From positions 1-64,000 of the forward strand of contig JBIQMS010000027.1 of the NCBI GenBank assembly GCA_044463125.1: DNA of 64,000 nt, given 5' to 3'. The notes under the pieces were generated by a model. That model was not told where the DNA came from. It did not search any database and was given only the letters and a program-made list of their open reading frames with translations. Positions within the stretch are counted from its first letter, which is position 1, and every line of letters starts with the position of its first letter. Below, piece by piece: positions 1 to 8,585 of this stretch. The translations under genes were made by a program, and so were the position numbers. The stretch is from CAYMZZ01 sp044463125. GTDB lineage: Bacteria > Bacteroidota > Bacteroidia > Chitinophagales > Chitinophagaceae.

Positions 1-43
1 ATTATTTTCCTGTTTTTTGAACTAAATCAAACATATAAGATTT

Positions 44-79
44 GCGCAGATTTTTCCGCAGATGAGCGCAGATTTTTTT
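44..79. repeat. short direct repeat of GCGCAGATTTTT units
   Basis: Two copies of GCGCAGATTTTT (44-55 and 66-77) flank the related CCGCAGATGA. No coding potential is visible in 1-187. The element lies next to the heptad array at 124-191, as other short repeats in this window lie inside array-bracketed gaps, so it may be one half of a nested inverted repeat whose partner is left of the window. That last point is inference. Confidence 0.5.
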
Positions 80-123
80 CTCAATCCGATTTTCAATTTC
101 CGGCCCCACCACCTTAGATTTTC

Positions 124-191
124 CTTAAACTTTAAACTCTAAACCCTAAACCTTACTTACAACTTAGAACTTACTACTTACTACTTACTAC
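124..191. repeat. heptad repeat array, right-hand (complement) orientation, overlapping a stop codon
   Basis: Read on the minus strand, the array is a run of 7-nt units starting with GT: GTAGTAA three times, then GTTCTAA, GTTGTAA, a 5-nt GTAAG, then GTTTAGG, GTTTAGA, GTTTAAA, GTTTAAG. The first unit (185-191) contains the TAG stop codon (188-190) of the SET-domain gene, so the array starts at the end of that gene with no spacer. The matching left-hand array, if present, lies outside the window. Confidence 0.8.
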
Positions 192-562
192 TCACTGGGA
201 GCAAACCACACTGGCCTTGGATCATCAAAATCTCCATTGTAGTTAATGAACAATTCTTCGCCTGCGGCAATGGGTCTTACCGTCCGGATACGAATGATCT
301 TTTCCGCATAATCCATTTCGTATTCGCAGTTCGACGGACTTCGGTGATTGTACACCGGCACAAAGCCCAGTGCCATGGCACAGGCTTCGCGGTTTTCGCC
401 CCATTCAAAAATATAATCGTGCAACAGGGTCTGATCCAGCAAAGGACGATCCTTTGCCGGTAACACGATGACGGGCGCAACTTCCAACAGAAATCCGGCG
501 GGAATATCTTCAGTGGCAAACATGCCTCTGCCATGAGTGGAACTTTCTCTCATTTCTAACAT
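188..562 (-). CDS. SET domain-containing protein
   Basis: A 124-residue stand-alone SET domain. SET domains transfer methyl groups from S-adenosylmethionine to lysine; bacterial stand-alone versions have mostly unknown targets. The family signatures are in order: GRGMFA (11-16), NHRSPSNC (72-79, the NHS-like SAM-binding motif), and GEELFINY (101-108, the catalytic-Tyr region). There is no pre-SET or post-SET zinc region and no signal peptide, so it is probably cytoplasmic. It is transcribed divergently from mgtE, only 34 bp away; a second in-frame ATG at codon 4 is an alternative start. Its stop codon lies inside the heptad array at 124-191. The substrate cannot be told from sequence. Confidence 0.8.
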   Translation of the reverse strand: MLEMRESSTHGRGMFATEDIPAGFLLEVAPVIVLPAKDRPLLDQTLLHDYIFEWGENREACAMALGFVPVYNHRSPSNCEYEMDYAEKIIRIRTVRPIAAGEELFINYNGDFDDPRPVWFAPSE

Positions 563-584
563 GCTATAAAATTATGGATTCCGC

Positions 585-592
585 TATTTTTG
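585..592 (+). promoter_or_regulatory. -7 promoter box TATTTTTG ahead of mgtE
   Basis: This is a perfect match to the Bacteroidota -7 consensus TAnnTTTG. A transcription start 5-7 nt downstream would fall on or next to the mgtE ATG at 597, suggesting a leaderless mRNA. There is no clear TTTG -33 box at the expected distance, so the assignment is tentative. Confidence 0.45.
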
Positions 593-596
593 TGAC

Positions 597-1991
597 ATGC
601 CCGAAGAACTGGATGAACAGTTATCGCTGCAAGAGCAGTTTGAAGCAGTGGTCCGCAAGGAAGATAAGCTTCAGATCCGCGATTTTCTGAATCAGCAGAA
701 TATTGCGGATGTGGCGGAGTTGGTGTATGAATTTCCGGAATATGAGAGCCAGATAGTCGCCAATATGTCGGTGCACCGGGCAGCTTCTGTATTCAAGATC
801 CTGGAATTCCCCACGCAGAAAAGAATCATCCAGACACTTCCGCCCAACACCATCGCTTCCCTGCTCAATGAATTGCCCGCGGATGACCGCACGGATTTTC
901 TCGAAGAATTGCCGAGCAACGCAGTGAGGGAACTGATCAAGCTGCTGGACCCTGAAGAACGCAAGATCACGCTGTCATTACTCGGTTATCCGGAGAACAG
1001 TATTGGCCGGTTGATGACGCCCGACTATGTATATGTGTATCCCGACAATACCATCGAGGAAGTGTTCGCCACCATCCGAAAATATGGGAAAGACAGTGAG
1101 ACCATCAACGTGATATATGTCATCAACGACAAAGGCGAATTGCTCGATGATATTCGTATCCGCGACTTCATCCTTAGCCCTCCCGACAGCCTGGTTTCGG
1201 AGCTGATGGACGACCGGGTGGTGGCGTTACAGGCTTATGACGACCAGGAAACAGCGAGTGAAGTATTTAAGATGAACAACAGGGTGGCCCTTCCTGTTGT
1301 CAGCAACAGCAACAAACTCCTGGGGATAGTTACGATTGATGATATGCTTTGGGTAGCGGGTGAGGAATTTGGAGAGGATATGCAGAAAATGGGTGGTACC
1401 GCCGCCCTGGAGGAGCCCTATATTGAAATGCCATTGTTCAATCTCTACAAGAAGAGGATTATTTGGCTGATCATCCTGTTTTTTGGCGAGTTAATGACCA
1501 TTTCGGCCATGCACCAGTTCGAGGAAGAAATTTCCAAGGTGGTAATCCTGGCTACTTTCATTCCGCTTATCATCTCCAGCGGTGGCAATAGTGGATCCCA
1601 GGCATCAACACTTATCATTCAGGCCATGGCTTTGGGCGAAGTCACTATTCGCGACTGGTGGCAGATCATGCGCCGCGAGATCATTTCCGGTTTTTTGCTG
1701 GGCCTCACGCTTTGCCTGATCGGGCTGGGCGTAATAATCAGTTGGCATTTCATTTCACCCGACACATTCGGGCCGCATTATCTGCGCATCGGGCTTACGG
1801 TGGGATGTTCCCTGATTGGGATCGTATTATGGGGATCTTTAATGGGATCTATGCTGCCCCTGCTTCTGAAAAGGCTGGGGGCTGACCCTGCGGCTTCCTC
1901 CACCCCTTTTGTAGCCACCCTGGTGGACGTGACCGGCTTACTGATCTATTTTTCAGTAGCTTACATGATGCTCAGCGGCACCCTGCTCTGA
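597..1991 (+). CDS. mgtE: magnesium transporter MgtE
   Basis: A 464-residue inner-membrane Mg2+ channel/transporter with standard MgtE architecture: N-terminal MgtE_N helical domain (about 25-125, with repeated LLNELPADDRTDFLEELP-type segments), a CBS-domain pair (about 130-255) that senses cytoplasmic Mg2+, a connecting helix, and a C-terminal membrane domain with about five transmembrane helices (about 285-464). The pore signature SSGGNSGSQAS is near residues 326-336. Length is normal. The ATG at 597 is used because the next in-frame ATG is about 50 codons downstream and would cut into MgtE_N. No Shine-Dalgarno is visible; see the -7 box at 585. Confidence 0.95.
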   Translation: MPEELDEQLSLQEQFEAVVRKEDKLQIRDFLNQQNIADVAELVYEFPEYESQIVANMSVHRAASVFKILEFPTQKRIIQTLPPNTIASLLNELPADDRTDFLEELPSNAVRELIKLLDPEERKITLSLLGYPENSIGRLMTPDYVYVYPDNTIEEVFATIRKYGKDSETINVIYVINDKGELLDDIRIRDFILSPPDSLVSELMDDRVVALQAYDDQETASEVFKMNNRVALPVVSNSNKLLGIVTIDDMLWVAGEEFGEDMQKMGGTAALEEPYIEMPLFNLYKKRIIWLIILFFGELMTISAMHQFEEEISKVVILATFIPLIISSGGNSGSQASTLIIQAMALGEVTIRDWWQIMRREIISGFLLGLTLCLIGLGVIISWHFISPDTFGPHYLRIGLTVGCSLIGIVLWGSLMGSMLPLLLKRLGADPAASSTPFVATLVDVTGLLIYFSVAYMMLSGTLL

Positions 1992-2018
1992 TTGCGGTAT
2001 CTTGCAGGTAGTCAATCG

Positions 2019-2050
2019 TTTGCATAAGCGCCAAATTAATCGTACCTTCG
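2019..2050 (+). promoter_or_regulatory. glmS promoter (TTTG-20 nt-TACCTTCG)
   Basis: TTTG at 2019-2022, exactly 20 nt of spacer, then TACCTTCG at 2043-2050. This fits the Bacteroidota primary sigma promoter (-33 TTTG, -7 TAnnTTTG) with one mismatch. The start codon is at 2074, leaving a short leader. No glmS ribozyme-like element is present. Confidence 0.6.
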
Positions 2051-2073
2051 CAACTCACTAAAATTCAAGCCTT

Positions 2074-3909
2074 ATGTGTGGAATTGTTGGATATACCGGA
2101 CCAAGGGAAGCCTATCCGATTGTGATTAAGGGGTTGAAACGCCTGGAATACAGAGGATATGATAGCGCCGGAGTGGCTCTCCAGAACGGTGACCTGAAAG
2201 TTTATAAAAAGAAAGGGAAAGTAGCGGACCTGGAAGAGTCTGTCGTGGGCACCAACCTGCATTCGCGGGTTGCCATTGGGCACACCCGATGGGCCACCCA
2301 TGGTGAACCCAGCGACAGAAACGCTCACCCCCATATGTCGGCAAGTGGCAAACTCGCCATGATTCATAACGGCATTATTGAAAACTATGCCCAACTGAAA
2401 AATGAACTTATCCGCAAAGGCTACCAGTTCAAGAGCGATACCGATACCGAAGTGTTGCTGAATTTTATCGAAGAAATCCAAAGCAAGAACGAATGTGGCC
2501 TGGAAGAAGCGGTGCGCATTGCCCTGAAGCGTGTGGTGGGCGCCTATGTTATTTTGCTGATGGATGCCGATGATCCCGGCACCATCATCGCCGCCCGTAA
2601 AGGAAGTCCTTTGGTGATTGGTGTGGGCAAAGGAGAACATTTCCTGGGTTCCGATGCTTCGCCCATGCTGGAGTACACCAAAGAAGTTGTGTATGTAAAC
2701 GACTATGAGCTGGCCATTGTGCGTCCCGACGAACTGATTCTTAAAAACCTGGGTAATGAAAAAATTACCCCTTATGTACAGAAACTGGATATTGACCTTG
2801 CGGCGATAGAAAAGAACGGCTACGATCATTTCATGCTCAAGGAAATCTTTGAGCAACCCCAAACCATTTATGATTGCCTGCGAGGCCGCCTGGATGCGGA
2901 TGCCGGTACCATTACCATGAGCGGTATACAGCAATATGCCGAGCAGATCATGAATGCCAACCGCATTATCATGATTGCCTGTGGAACCAGTTGGCATGCG
3001 GGACTGGTGGCAGAATACATTTTTGAAGAACTCTGCCGTATCAATGTGGAAGTGGAATATGCTTCCGAATTCCGTTATCGTAATCCGGTGATCAACGAAG
3101 GCGATGTGATCATTGCCATCTCACAAAGTGGAGAAACAGCCGATACCCTGGTGGCCATTGAAACCGCCAAAGCCAAAGGAGCCATCATACTGGGTGTGGT
3201 AAACGTGGTTGGTTCTTCCATTGCCCGGGCATCGCATGGCGGAGCCTATACCCATGCCGGACCCGAAATTGGCGTGGCCAGCACCAAGGCCTTTACCGCG
3301 CAACTGGCCGTTCTTACCATGATTGCTTTGAAAATCGCACATACCAAAGGAACCATCAGCCAGGAGCGCTATATGCACCTGCTTCGCGAATTGAATGAAG
3401 TGCCTGAAAAAGTGGAACGTGTACTGAAAGCGGCACCCGCGATTGAAAAACTCGCCCATAAATACAAAGACGCTTCCGATTTTCTTTACCTCGGAAGGGG
3501 ATACAATTTCCCCGTAGCGCTGGAAGGAGCTTTGAAACTGAAAGAGATTTCTTATATCCATGCAGAAGGTTATCCCGCAGCGGAGATGAAACATGGCCCC
3601 ATCGCTCTGGTAGACGAAACCCTCCCAGTTGTTTTTATTGCCACCAAAGACCCCTATCATGAAAAAGTGGTGAGCAATATGCAGGAGATAAAGGCCAGAA
3701 AAGGACAGGTGATTTCCGTTATTACCGAAGGCGACGAACATTCACGGGAATTATCGAACGACGTGATGGAAATTCCCGAAGCAGATGAAATTGTCGCTCC
3801 CATGCTGAGTGTGGTTCCTCTTCAGTTGCTGGCCTATTATATTGGTCTTGCACGCGGACTGGATGTGGACAAACCAAGAAATCTCGCCAAATCCGTTACA
3901 GTAGAGTAA
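2074..3909 (+). CDS. glmS: glutamine--fructose-6-phosphate aminotransferase (isomerizing)
   Basis: A 611-residue GlmS that converts fructose-6-phosphate and glutamine to glucosamine-6-phosphate, the first committed step to UDP-GlcNAc for peptidoglycan and LPS. The protein begins MCGIVGYTG, which places the N-terminal nucleophile Cys at residue 2 after Met removal and fixes the start. An N-terminal class-II glutaminase domain (2 to about 215) is followed by two SIS sugar-isomerase domains (about 285-425 and 460-600). The C-terminus ends in the usual DKPRNLAKSVTVE tail. Length is normal. GlmM, the next enzyme of the route, is encoded at 37961-39337. Confidence 0.97.
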   Translation: MCGIVGYTGPREAYPIVIKGLKRLEYRGYDSAGVALQNGDLKVYKKKGKVADLEESVVGTNLHSRVAIGHTRWATHGEPSDRNAHPHMSASGKLAMIHNGIIENYAQLKNELIRKGYQFKSDTDTEVLLNFIEEIQSKNECGLEEAVRIALKRVVGAYVILLMDADDPGTIIAARKGSPLVIGVGKGEHFLGSDASPMLEYTKEVVYVNDYELAIVRPDELILKNLGNEKITPYVQKLDIDLAAIEKNGYDHFMLKEIFEQPQTIYDCLRGRLDADAGTITMSGIQQYAEQIMNANRIIMIACGTSWHAGLVAEYIFEELCRINVEVEYASEFRYRNPVINEGDVIIAISQSGETADTLVAIETAKAKGAIILGVVNVVGSSIARASHGGAYTHAGPEIGVASTKAFTAQLAVLTMIALKIAHTKGTISQERYMHLLRELNEVPEKVERVLKAAPAIEKLAHKYKDASDFLYLGRGYNFPVALEGALKLKEISYIHAEGYPAAEMKHGPIALVDETLPVVFIATKDPYHEKVVSNMQEIKARKGQVISVITEGDEHSRELSNDVMEIPEADEIVAPMLSVVPLQLLAYYIGLARGLDVDKPRNLAKSVTVE

Positions 3910-3933
3910 ATTTATACAAGCAACGCATAGCCC

Positions 3934-3956
3934 AGCCCGTGCCCAATGGCCGGGCT
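3934..3956 (+). terminator. terminator-like hairpin after glmS
   Basis: AGCCCG and CGGGCT pair around GCC-CAAT-GGC with one bulged T, giving a 9-bp GC-rich stem 25 nt after the glmS stop. The following T tract (CTTTTG) is short, so termination may be inefficient. Confidence 0.55.
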
Positions 3957-3991
3957 TAGCTTTTGATGCCAGAAACCTAAGTGACTGCTAC

Positions 3992-6193
3992 ATGAACAAT
4001 ATTACGAAGACACCCTTAGCCCAATTGGGTTACCAATTCATCAAGACGGAATGGCTGCCACAGGGTAAAGACGAATATTATCTGCGCTATGAACAGAATC
4101 CTGATGCGGGTCCTTACCGTTCGCTCACACCGGATGAGATCGTAACCCTTACCCATAACGGAAATGTATCCGGCGACTGGAGCAAGGTGCTGGTGCATGA
4201 TGCCTTTGACCCTAATTTGGTGCAACAATGCAAGTTTTACGGGCTGGTACGAATTGGAAAGCTGGAGCCCTTTTACCTGCAGTTTCATGACCTCCGGCTT
4301 CCCGTGGGATTATACAATAGCTGCATCATCAGTTGCGATATTGGCGACCATGTCGTTATCAACAATGTTAATTATCTCAGTCATTATATCGTGGGTAATG
4401 AAGTGATGCTGGTGAATGTGAACGAAATGGAAGTGACCGACCGCGCCAAGTTTGGCAACGGCATCATCAAGGAGGGCGAATCGGAAGCCGTGCGGATATG
4501 GATGGAGCTTTGCAATGAAAACGCCGGCCGTAAAGTGCTGCTCTTCGATGGCATGCAAACAGGCGATGCCTGGCTTTGGACCCGCTTCCGCGACGACGAA
4601 AAACTGATGGCCAGGCTTCAGGAATTCACCGAAAAGAAATTTGACCGCCGCCGTGGTTACTATGGAAAGATTGGCGACCGCAGTATCGTAAAGAATACGC
4701 GGATCGTGAAGGATTGCAGCATTGGAACCGATGCTTATATTAAGGGAGCCAATAAACTCAAGAACCTTACCATCAACTCTTCCGCCGACGCACCCACGCA
4801 GATTGGGGAAGGATGCGAAATGGTGAACGGCATCATTGGTTATGGATGCAAGGCTTTTTATGGCGTGAAAGCAGTGCGGTTTATTCTCGCCTCCCATTCG
4901 CAACTCAAATATGGCGCGCGGCTCATCAACTCTTTTCTCGGCGACAACTCCACCATATCCTGTTGCGAAGTGCTGAATTCCCTGATTTTTCCGGCGCATG
5001 AACAGCACCACAACAATTCATTTCTTTGCGCCAGCCTATTGGGCGGACAAAGCAATATGGCCGCGGGAGCCACCATTGGTTCCAATCATAATTCACGCGG
5101 CGCCGATGGTGAGCTAATTACAGGACGTGGATTTTGGCCGGGGCTTTGTGTAAGCCTTAAACATAATTCCAAATTTGCCAGCTATACCCTGATCGCCAAA
5201 GGCGATTTTCCCGCTGAACTGAATATTACCCTCCCCTTCAGCCTGGTAAGTAATGATCAAAGCCGCGACCGGCTGCTGATTATGCCTGGCTATTGGTTTA
5301 TGTACAATATGTACGCCCTGGCCCGCAATGTGCACAAATATGCGAGCCGCGATAAACGAGGCTTCAAGAATCAATACCTCGAGTATGAGTATCTGGCACC
5401 AGATAGCGTGAATGAACTTTTTGAAGGACTCGACTTTCTCGCACTTGCCGTGGGCGAATCCTTACAGAAAACGCCGAGCCGCAAGTTGCTGCCCGAAACA
5501 TTGATGCAACAGGGACACAAGATTCTCCAGTCGAATACCAAACTCGACAAAAAAGAAATCCTGGCCCGCGGAGTAGAGAACAGCAAGAGAAAAGTGCAAC
5601 TGCTTAAAGTTTCTGAATCCTACCAGCTTTTCAGAGAATTGATTCGCTACTATGGCACCCTCCAGTTAATGGCATTTATGGAGGCGGAAAAGAATTATTC
5701 CATAAAAAATATTATTCGCAAACTGGGCGAAGCAAAACGTGAGCACTTTGTGAACCTTGGGGGACAATTGATGCCATATAGTTCCCTGCAACAATTAATC
5801 AAGGGCATCAAAAATGAATCAATCGGTAGCTGGGATGAAGTTCATGCCTATTATCATGATTGCAGCGATATTTATTTCCGGCAAAAGCAGGAGCATGCAT
5901 TTGCCTCGCTGCTTGAAATAATGGGATGGAGCAACAAACAATTCACCGCCTCGCGACTCAAATCGCTCCTGAAGGAAGCGCTTAAAACGCGACGCTGGAT
6001 GCAGGCCAATATCCGTGACTCAAGGGCCAAGGATTATGAAAACCCCTTCCGCCAGATGGTGTATGAAAGCCAGGCGGAAATGGAAAAAGTGATTGGCAAA
6101 CTGAGCGATAACAGCTTTATCCTGGCACAGGAAGAGGAAATGACTGCCTTTGAGGAGAAAGTGGAGAAATTGCGAAAACTCATCAAGGAATAA
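3992..6193 (+). CDS. DUF4954 family protein (predicted left-handed beta-helix)
   Basis: A 733-residue protein that I recognise as the Bacteroidota DUF4954 family; no biochemical function is established to my knowledge. The N-terminal two thirds (about 100-400) contain hexapeptide-like turns (for example SIGTDAYIKG, IGEGCEMVNG, GDNSTISCCEV, AAGATIGSNHNSRGADG), consistent with a left-handed beta-helix as in sugar acyltransferases and nucleotidyltransferases. The C-terminal third (about 480-733) is rich in charged helices. There is no signal peptide. It follows glmS by 82 bp on the same strand, so a link to amino-sugar metabolism is possible but only inferred. Confidence 0.8.
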   Translation: MNNITKTPLAQLGYQFIKTEWLPQGKDEYYLRYEQNPDAGPYRSLTPDEIVTLTHNGNVSGDWSKVLVHDAFDPNLVQQCKFYGLVRIGKLEPFYLQFHDLRLPVGLYNSCIISCDIGDHVVINNVNYLSHYIVGNEVMLVNVNEMEVTDRAKFGNGIIKEGESEAVRIWMELCNENAGRKVLLFDGMQTGDAWLWTRFRDDEKLMARLQEFTEKKFDRRRGYYGKIGDRSIVKNTRIVKDCSIGTDAYIKGANKLKNLTINSSADAPTQIGEGCEMVNGIIGYGCKAFYGVKAVRFILASHSQLKYGARLINSFLGDNSTISCCEVLNSLIFPAHEQHHNNSFLCASLLGGQSNMAAGATIGSNHNSRGADGELITGRGFWPGLCVSLKHNSKFASYTLIAKGDFPAELNITLPFSLVSNDQSRDRLLIMPGYWFMYNMYALARNVHKYASRDKRGFKNQYLEYEYLAPDSVNELFEGLDFLALAVGESLQKTPSRKLLPETLMQQGHKILQSNTKLDKKEILARGVENSKRKVQLLKVSESYQLFRELIRYYGTLQLMAFMEAEKNYSIKNIIRKLGEAKREHFVNLGGQLMPYSSLQQLIKGIKNESIGSWDEVHAYYHDCSDIYFRQKQEHAFASLLEIMGWSNKQFTASRLKSLLKEALKTRRWMQANIRDSRAKDYENPFRQMVYESQAEMEKVIGKLSDNSFILAQEEEMTAFEEKVEKLRKLIKE

Positions 6194-6321
6194 TAGCATT
6201 GTTGCTACCACAGCTGATTTTTTCTACATCACCTTCCCTTTCGCCAATGCGGTATTAGCTTTGGTTCTTATTGGGTTTAGGCAAACCAACTTTACGAAGA
6301 GTCTCATCTGAAAGTTGAGAT

Positions 6322-8421
6322 CTATTCCCTTTTGCTGAACCGAAGCCGTTCTATAAAAATGTTGCCGCGATAGAGAATAAGCAAATACTCCCCTGCCGGT
6401 AACCCGGCAACAGGTATCGCATAGTCCTTTTGCATCGCTGAGCCCTGGCGCTGCATCAGCCAATATTCCTTTCCATCCAAACCCAGGCAACGTATGTGAA
6501 AAGGTTGGGGACCACTTTGCCATCGAAGCCAGATCCGGTCGCCAGCAGGGTTCGGAAAGAGTATGGGTTGCTGAGAGCCCCTGCCATTCCATTTAATGTT
6601 GACCTGCTGGCTATAAACGGGCTCCATTCCCATCTCCCTGATTTCCAACACAAAAACAAATCCTCCCGGCTGACCCAGCTGGTAATAAGTTCTAAAATTT
6701 GATGTTGGCGGCGACAAGCGCAGCAAGCTATCCCAAATCCAATGAATTCGCCCAAATTGCCGCATACCTAATCGGAACCGCGTACCTGCTATTGGTCTTT
6801 CCGATAAGGCCCAGCTAAAATTGACCAATCCTGCTTCGTTTACCTGAGCTGTGAAAGATTGTAATCGTAATGGAAGTGGATTAACGGAACCGTCGGCATG
6901 GCTACCCAGGGTAAAATATTGCAGGGAATGGGAAAGCGTGCCGGCATAAAGGGTACCGCTTATCCATGGCCCCTGGGCACCCGATTGATCGAAACGGGCC
7001 CGACCTTTGGAAACCCATTGACCAGCTTCCCTGGAAGCTAATAGCAGGCTGCTGCTGTCCTTTACGAAACTGGCAAATCCCGCATGAACCGAAACCTGCT
7101 TCGGATGCACAGATGTCGCAGAATACAACTCCCAATATTCCACTGCACTTATATGGTCAAGTGAATCGGCCAGGGGCCCCGCCACACCCGCCGTGCTGTT
7201 GGGATTGGCGCGATAATACTGCGCGTAAAAACTATCAGTAGCGACGCCTTCGCCGTCAATACCAATAGGAGCGAATATGCCTCCTGTGCCGATGGGAAAC
7301 ACAAAGGGGCTCGCACCTATCCAACCCATTCTTCCCTCCACAAAACTGCTTGCTGAAGCATTGCTCACAGTTCGGGATGACTGCATCACTAATGCCGCAG
7401 TCCCCTCTGTAATGACTTTGCCATTTTGCAAATCGAGGTGATAAGGTAGAAAAAGCGTGTCGGGCAAAAAAACACCTGCGGCATTATTAACAACAAGGCT
7501 GATTTTTCCCGTCCATTGGCCCTTACCCGAAATTGTTTGCGGACTGGTCCCCCGCATTTGCCAGGTAGATAATTCAGTGGTGCCTGTTTGAAGAATGGCT
7601 CCATCGCAATGAAGATCGCCAGCAAGCCAGATAGCGGATGGGTTTACGCCATTGGCTATATTGAATCGGCCTCCTGAGTCGATAATACAATCGCCGGCAA
7701 TTTCAATCTGGCTCACATTACTTCCATAACTAAATAGCGCGGCTGATTTGATATGCAGTACTGATCGCACCTGCAAAGGATTGATACCCGCACCTGTATA
7801 GGTTTTGTTGACGCCCGCGGCACCGGCGGAAAAAACAAGATGGCCATATATCCGATTGCTCACAGAAACGGTGTAGGCCGCGGCACCGGGCACATCAAAC
7901 TCGAATATGCCCTCCTCTGTCCCGGCATCTACTGCCAACCGTGACACCAGTCCGGTAGTATGGCCCCTTTCTGTCCGATGAATATAATGGCCACCATTTT
8001 CAATCCGGAAAAAGCCTTCACCGGATACGGATACCGGCGTACCATTGGCGGCGCCGGAATTATTAATGAATGTAGCGCGGTTCCCAATAATGATGGCCGC
8101 CCCTTCTCCACTAGCCTGAAAAGCAGGTGAAACAGTATTGGCATTCGGCAGCAACAATGTAATGCTGTCGGAAAATCCGGGCATCAGATGCAGTTGATGG
8201 ACAACCACCAGCGTATCGCCTGCTGGCAATTGAACGGTATAGTTACCCTGCACATAACTGTGATCCATCAGCACCTCATCTTCGGGGCCAGGAACCTGGT
8301 TGTTCTCCCAGTTCAGGGGATCCGACCAAAAACCATTAGCCGCCTCACCATCCCATCGGAGCTGTGCACCTGCCAGCATGGGAATAAAGAATACCCACAG
8401 TAAACAATACATCTTACGCAT
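6322..8421 (-). CDS. secreted protein with C-terminal T9SS type A sorting domain
   Basis: A 699-residue secreted protein. Residues 1-19 form a signal peptide ending AGAQ. The body opens with a WDG...W.DPLNWENNQVPG segment, typical of repetitive beta-rich surface proteins, and continues as beta-strand-rich sequence with no catalytic motif I can name. The C-terminal ~75 residues contain FPNPAGDRIWL and end with a short charged tail (RLRFSKRE), as in Por-secretion type A sorting domains, so it is probably exported by the type IX system and anchored or released at the cell surface. Upstream is der (stop at 8586), same strand, 165 bp away. The role is unknown; adhesion or matrix are guesses. Confidence 0.8.
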   Translation of the reverse strand: MRKMYCLLWVFFIPMLAGAQLRWDGEAANGFWSDPLNWENNQVPGPEDEVLMDHSYVQGNYTVQLPAGDTLVVVHQLHLMPGFSDSITLLLPNANTVSPAFQASGEGAAIIIGNRATFINNSGAANGTPVSVSGEGFFRIENGGHYIHRTERGHTTGLVSRLAVDAGTEEGIFEFDVPGAAAYTVSVSNRIYGHLVFSAGAAGVNKTYTGAGINPLQVRSVLHIKSAALFSYGSNVSQIEIAGDCIIDSGGRFNIANGVNPSAIWLAGDLHCDGAILQTGTTELSTWQMRGTSPQTISGKGQWTGKISLVVNNAAGVFLPDTLFLPYHLDLQNGKVITEGTAALVMQSSRTVSNASASSFVEGRMGWIGASPFVFPIGTGGIFAPIGIDGEGVATDSFYAQYYRANPNSTAGVAGPLADSLDHISAVEYWELYSATSVHPKQVSVHAGFASFVKDSSSLLLASREAGQWVSKGRARFDQSGAQGPWISGTLYAGTLSHSLQYFTLGSHADGSVNPLPLRLQSFTAQVNEAGLVNFSWALSERPIAGTRFRLGMRQFGRIHWIWDSLLRLSPPTSNFRTYYQLGQPGGFVFVLEIREMGMEPVYSQQVNIKWNGRGSQQPILFPNPAGDRIWLRWQSGPQPFHIRCLGLDGKEYWLMQRQGSAMQKDYAIPVAGLPAGEYLLILYRGNIFIERLRFSKRE

Positions 8422-8585
8422 GGTATGGATGTTCGTTCCTGCAGGTGTACTGGTGATAAGGCAAATCTACAACCGAGGGTGGCGAAAACCTTGGGAAAAA
8501 AACAGAAGATATCGGGAAAAACAACGGCAGAATCCGTTGAAAAACGGATGGCTGTTGCACAAATCTTTCAACAGGATTCCTTACC

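Noticed and set aside
1991..2073. glmS ribozyme upstream of glmS
   Set aside because: Only 82 bp separate mgtE and glmS, filled by an ordinary promoter; ribozyme core sequences are absent.
2065..2997. Long minus-strand open frame opposite glmS
   Set aside because: It is entirely antisense to a well-recognised gene and has no family motif or signal; it reflects codon bias.
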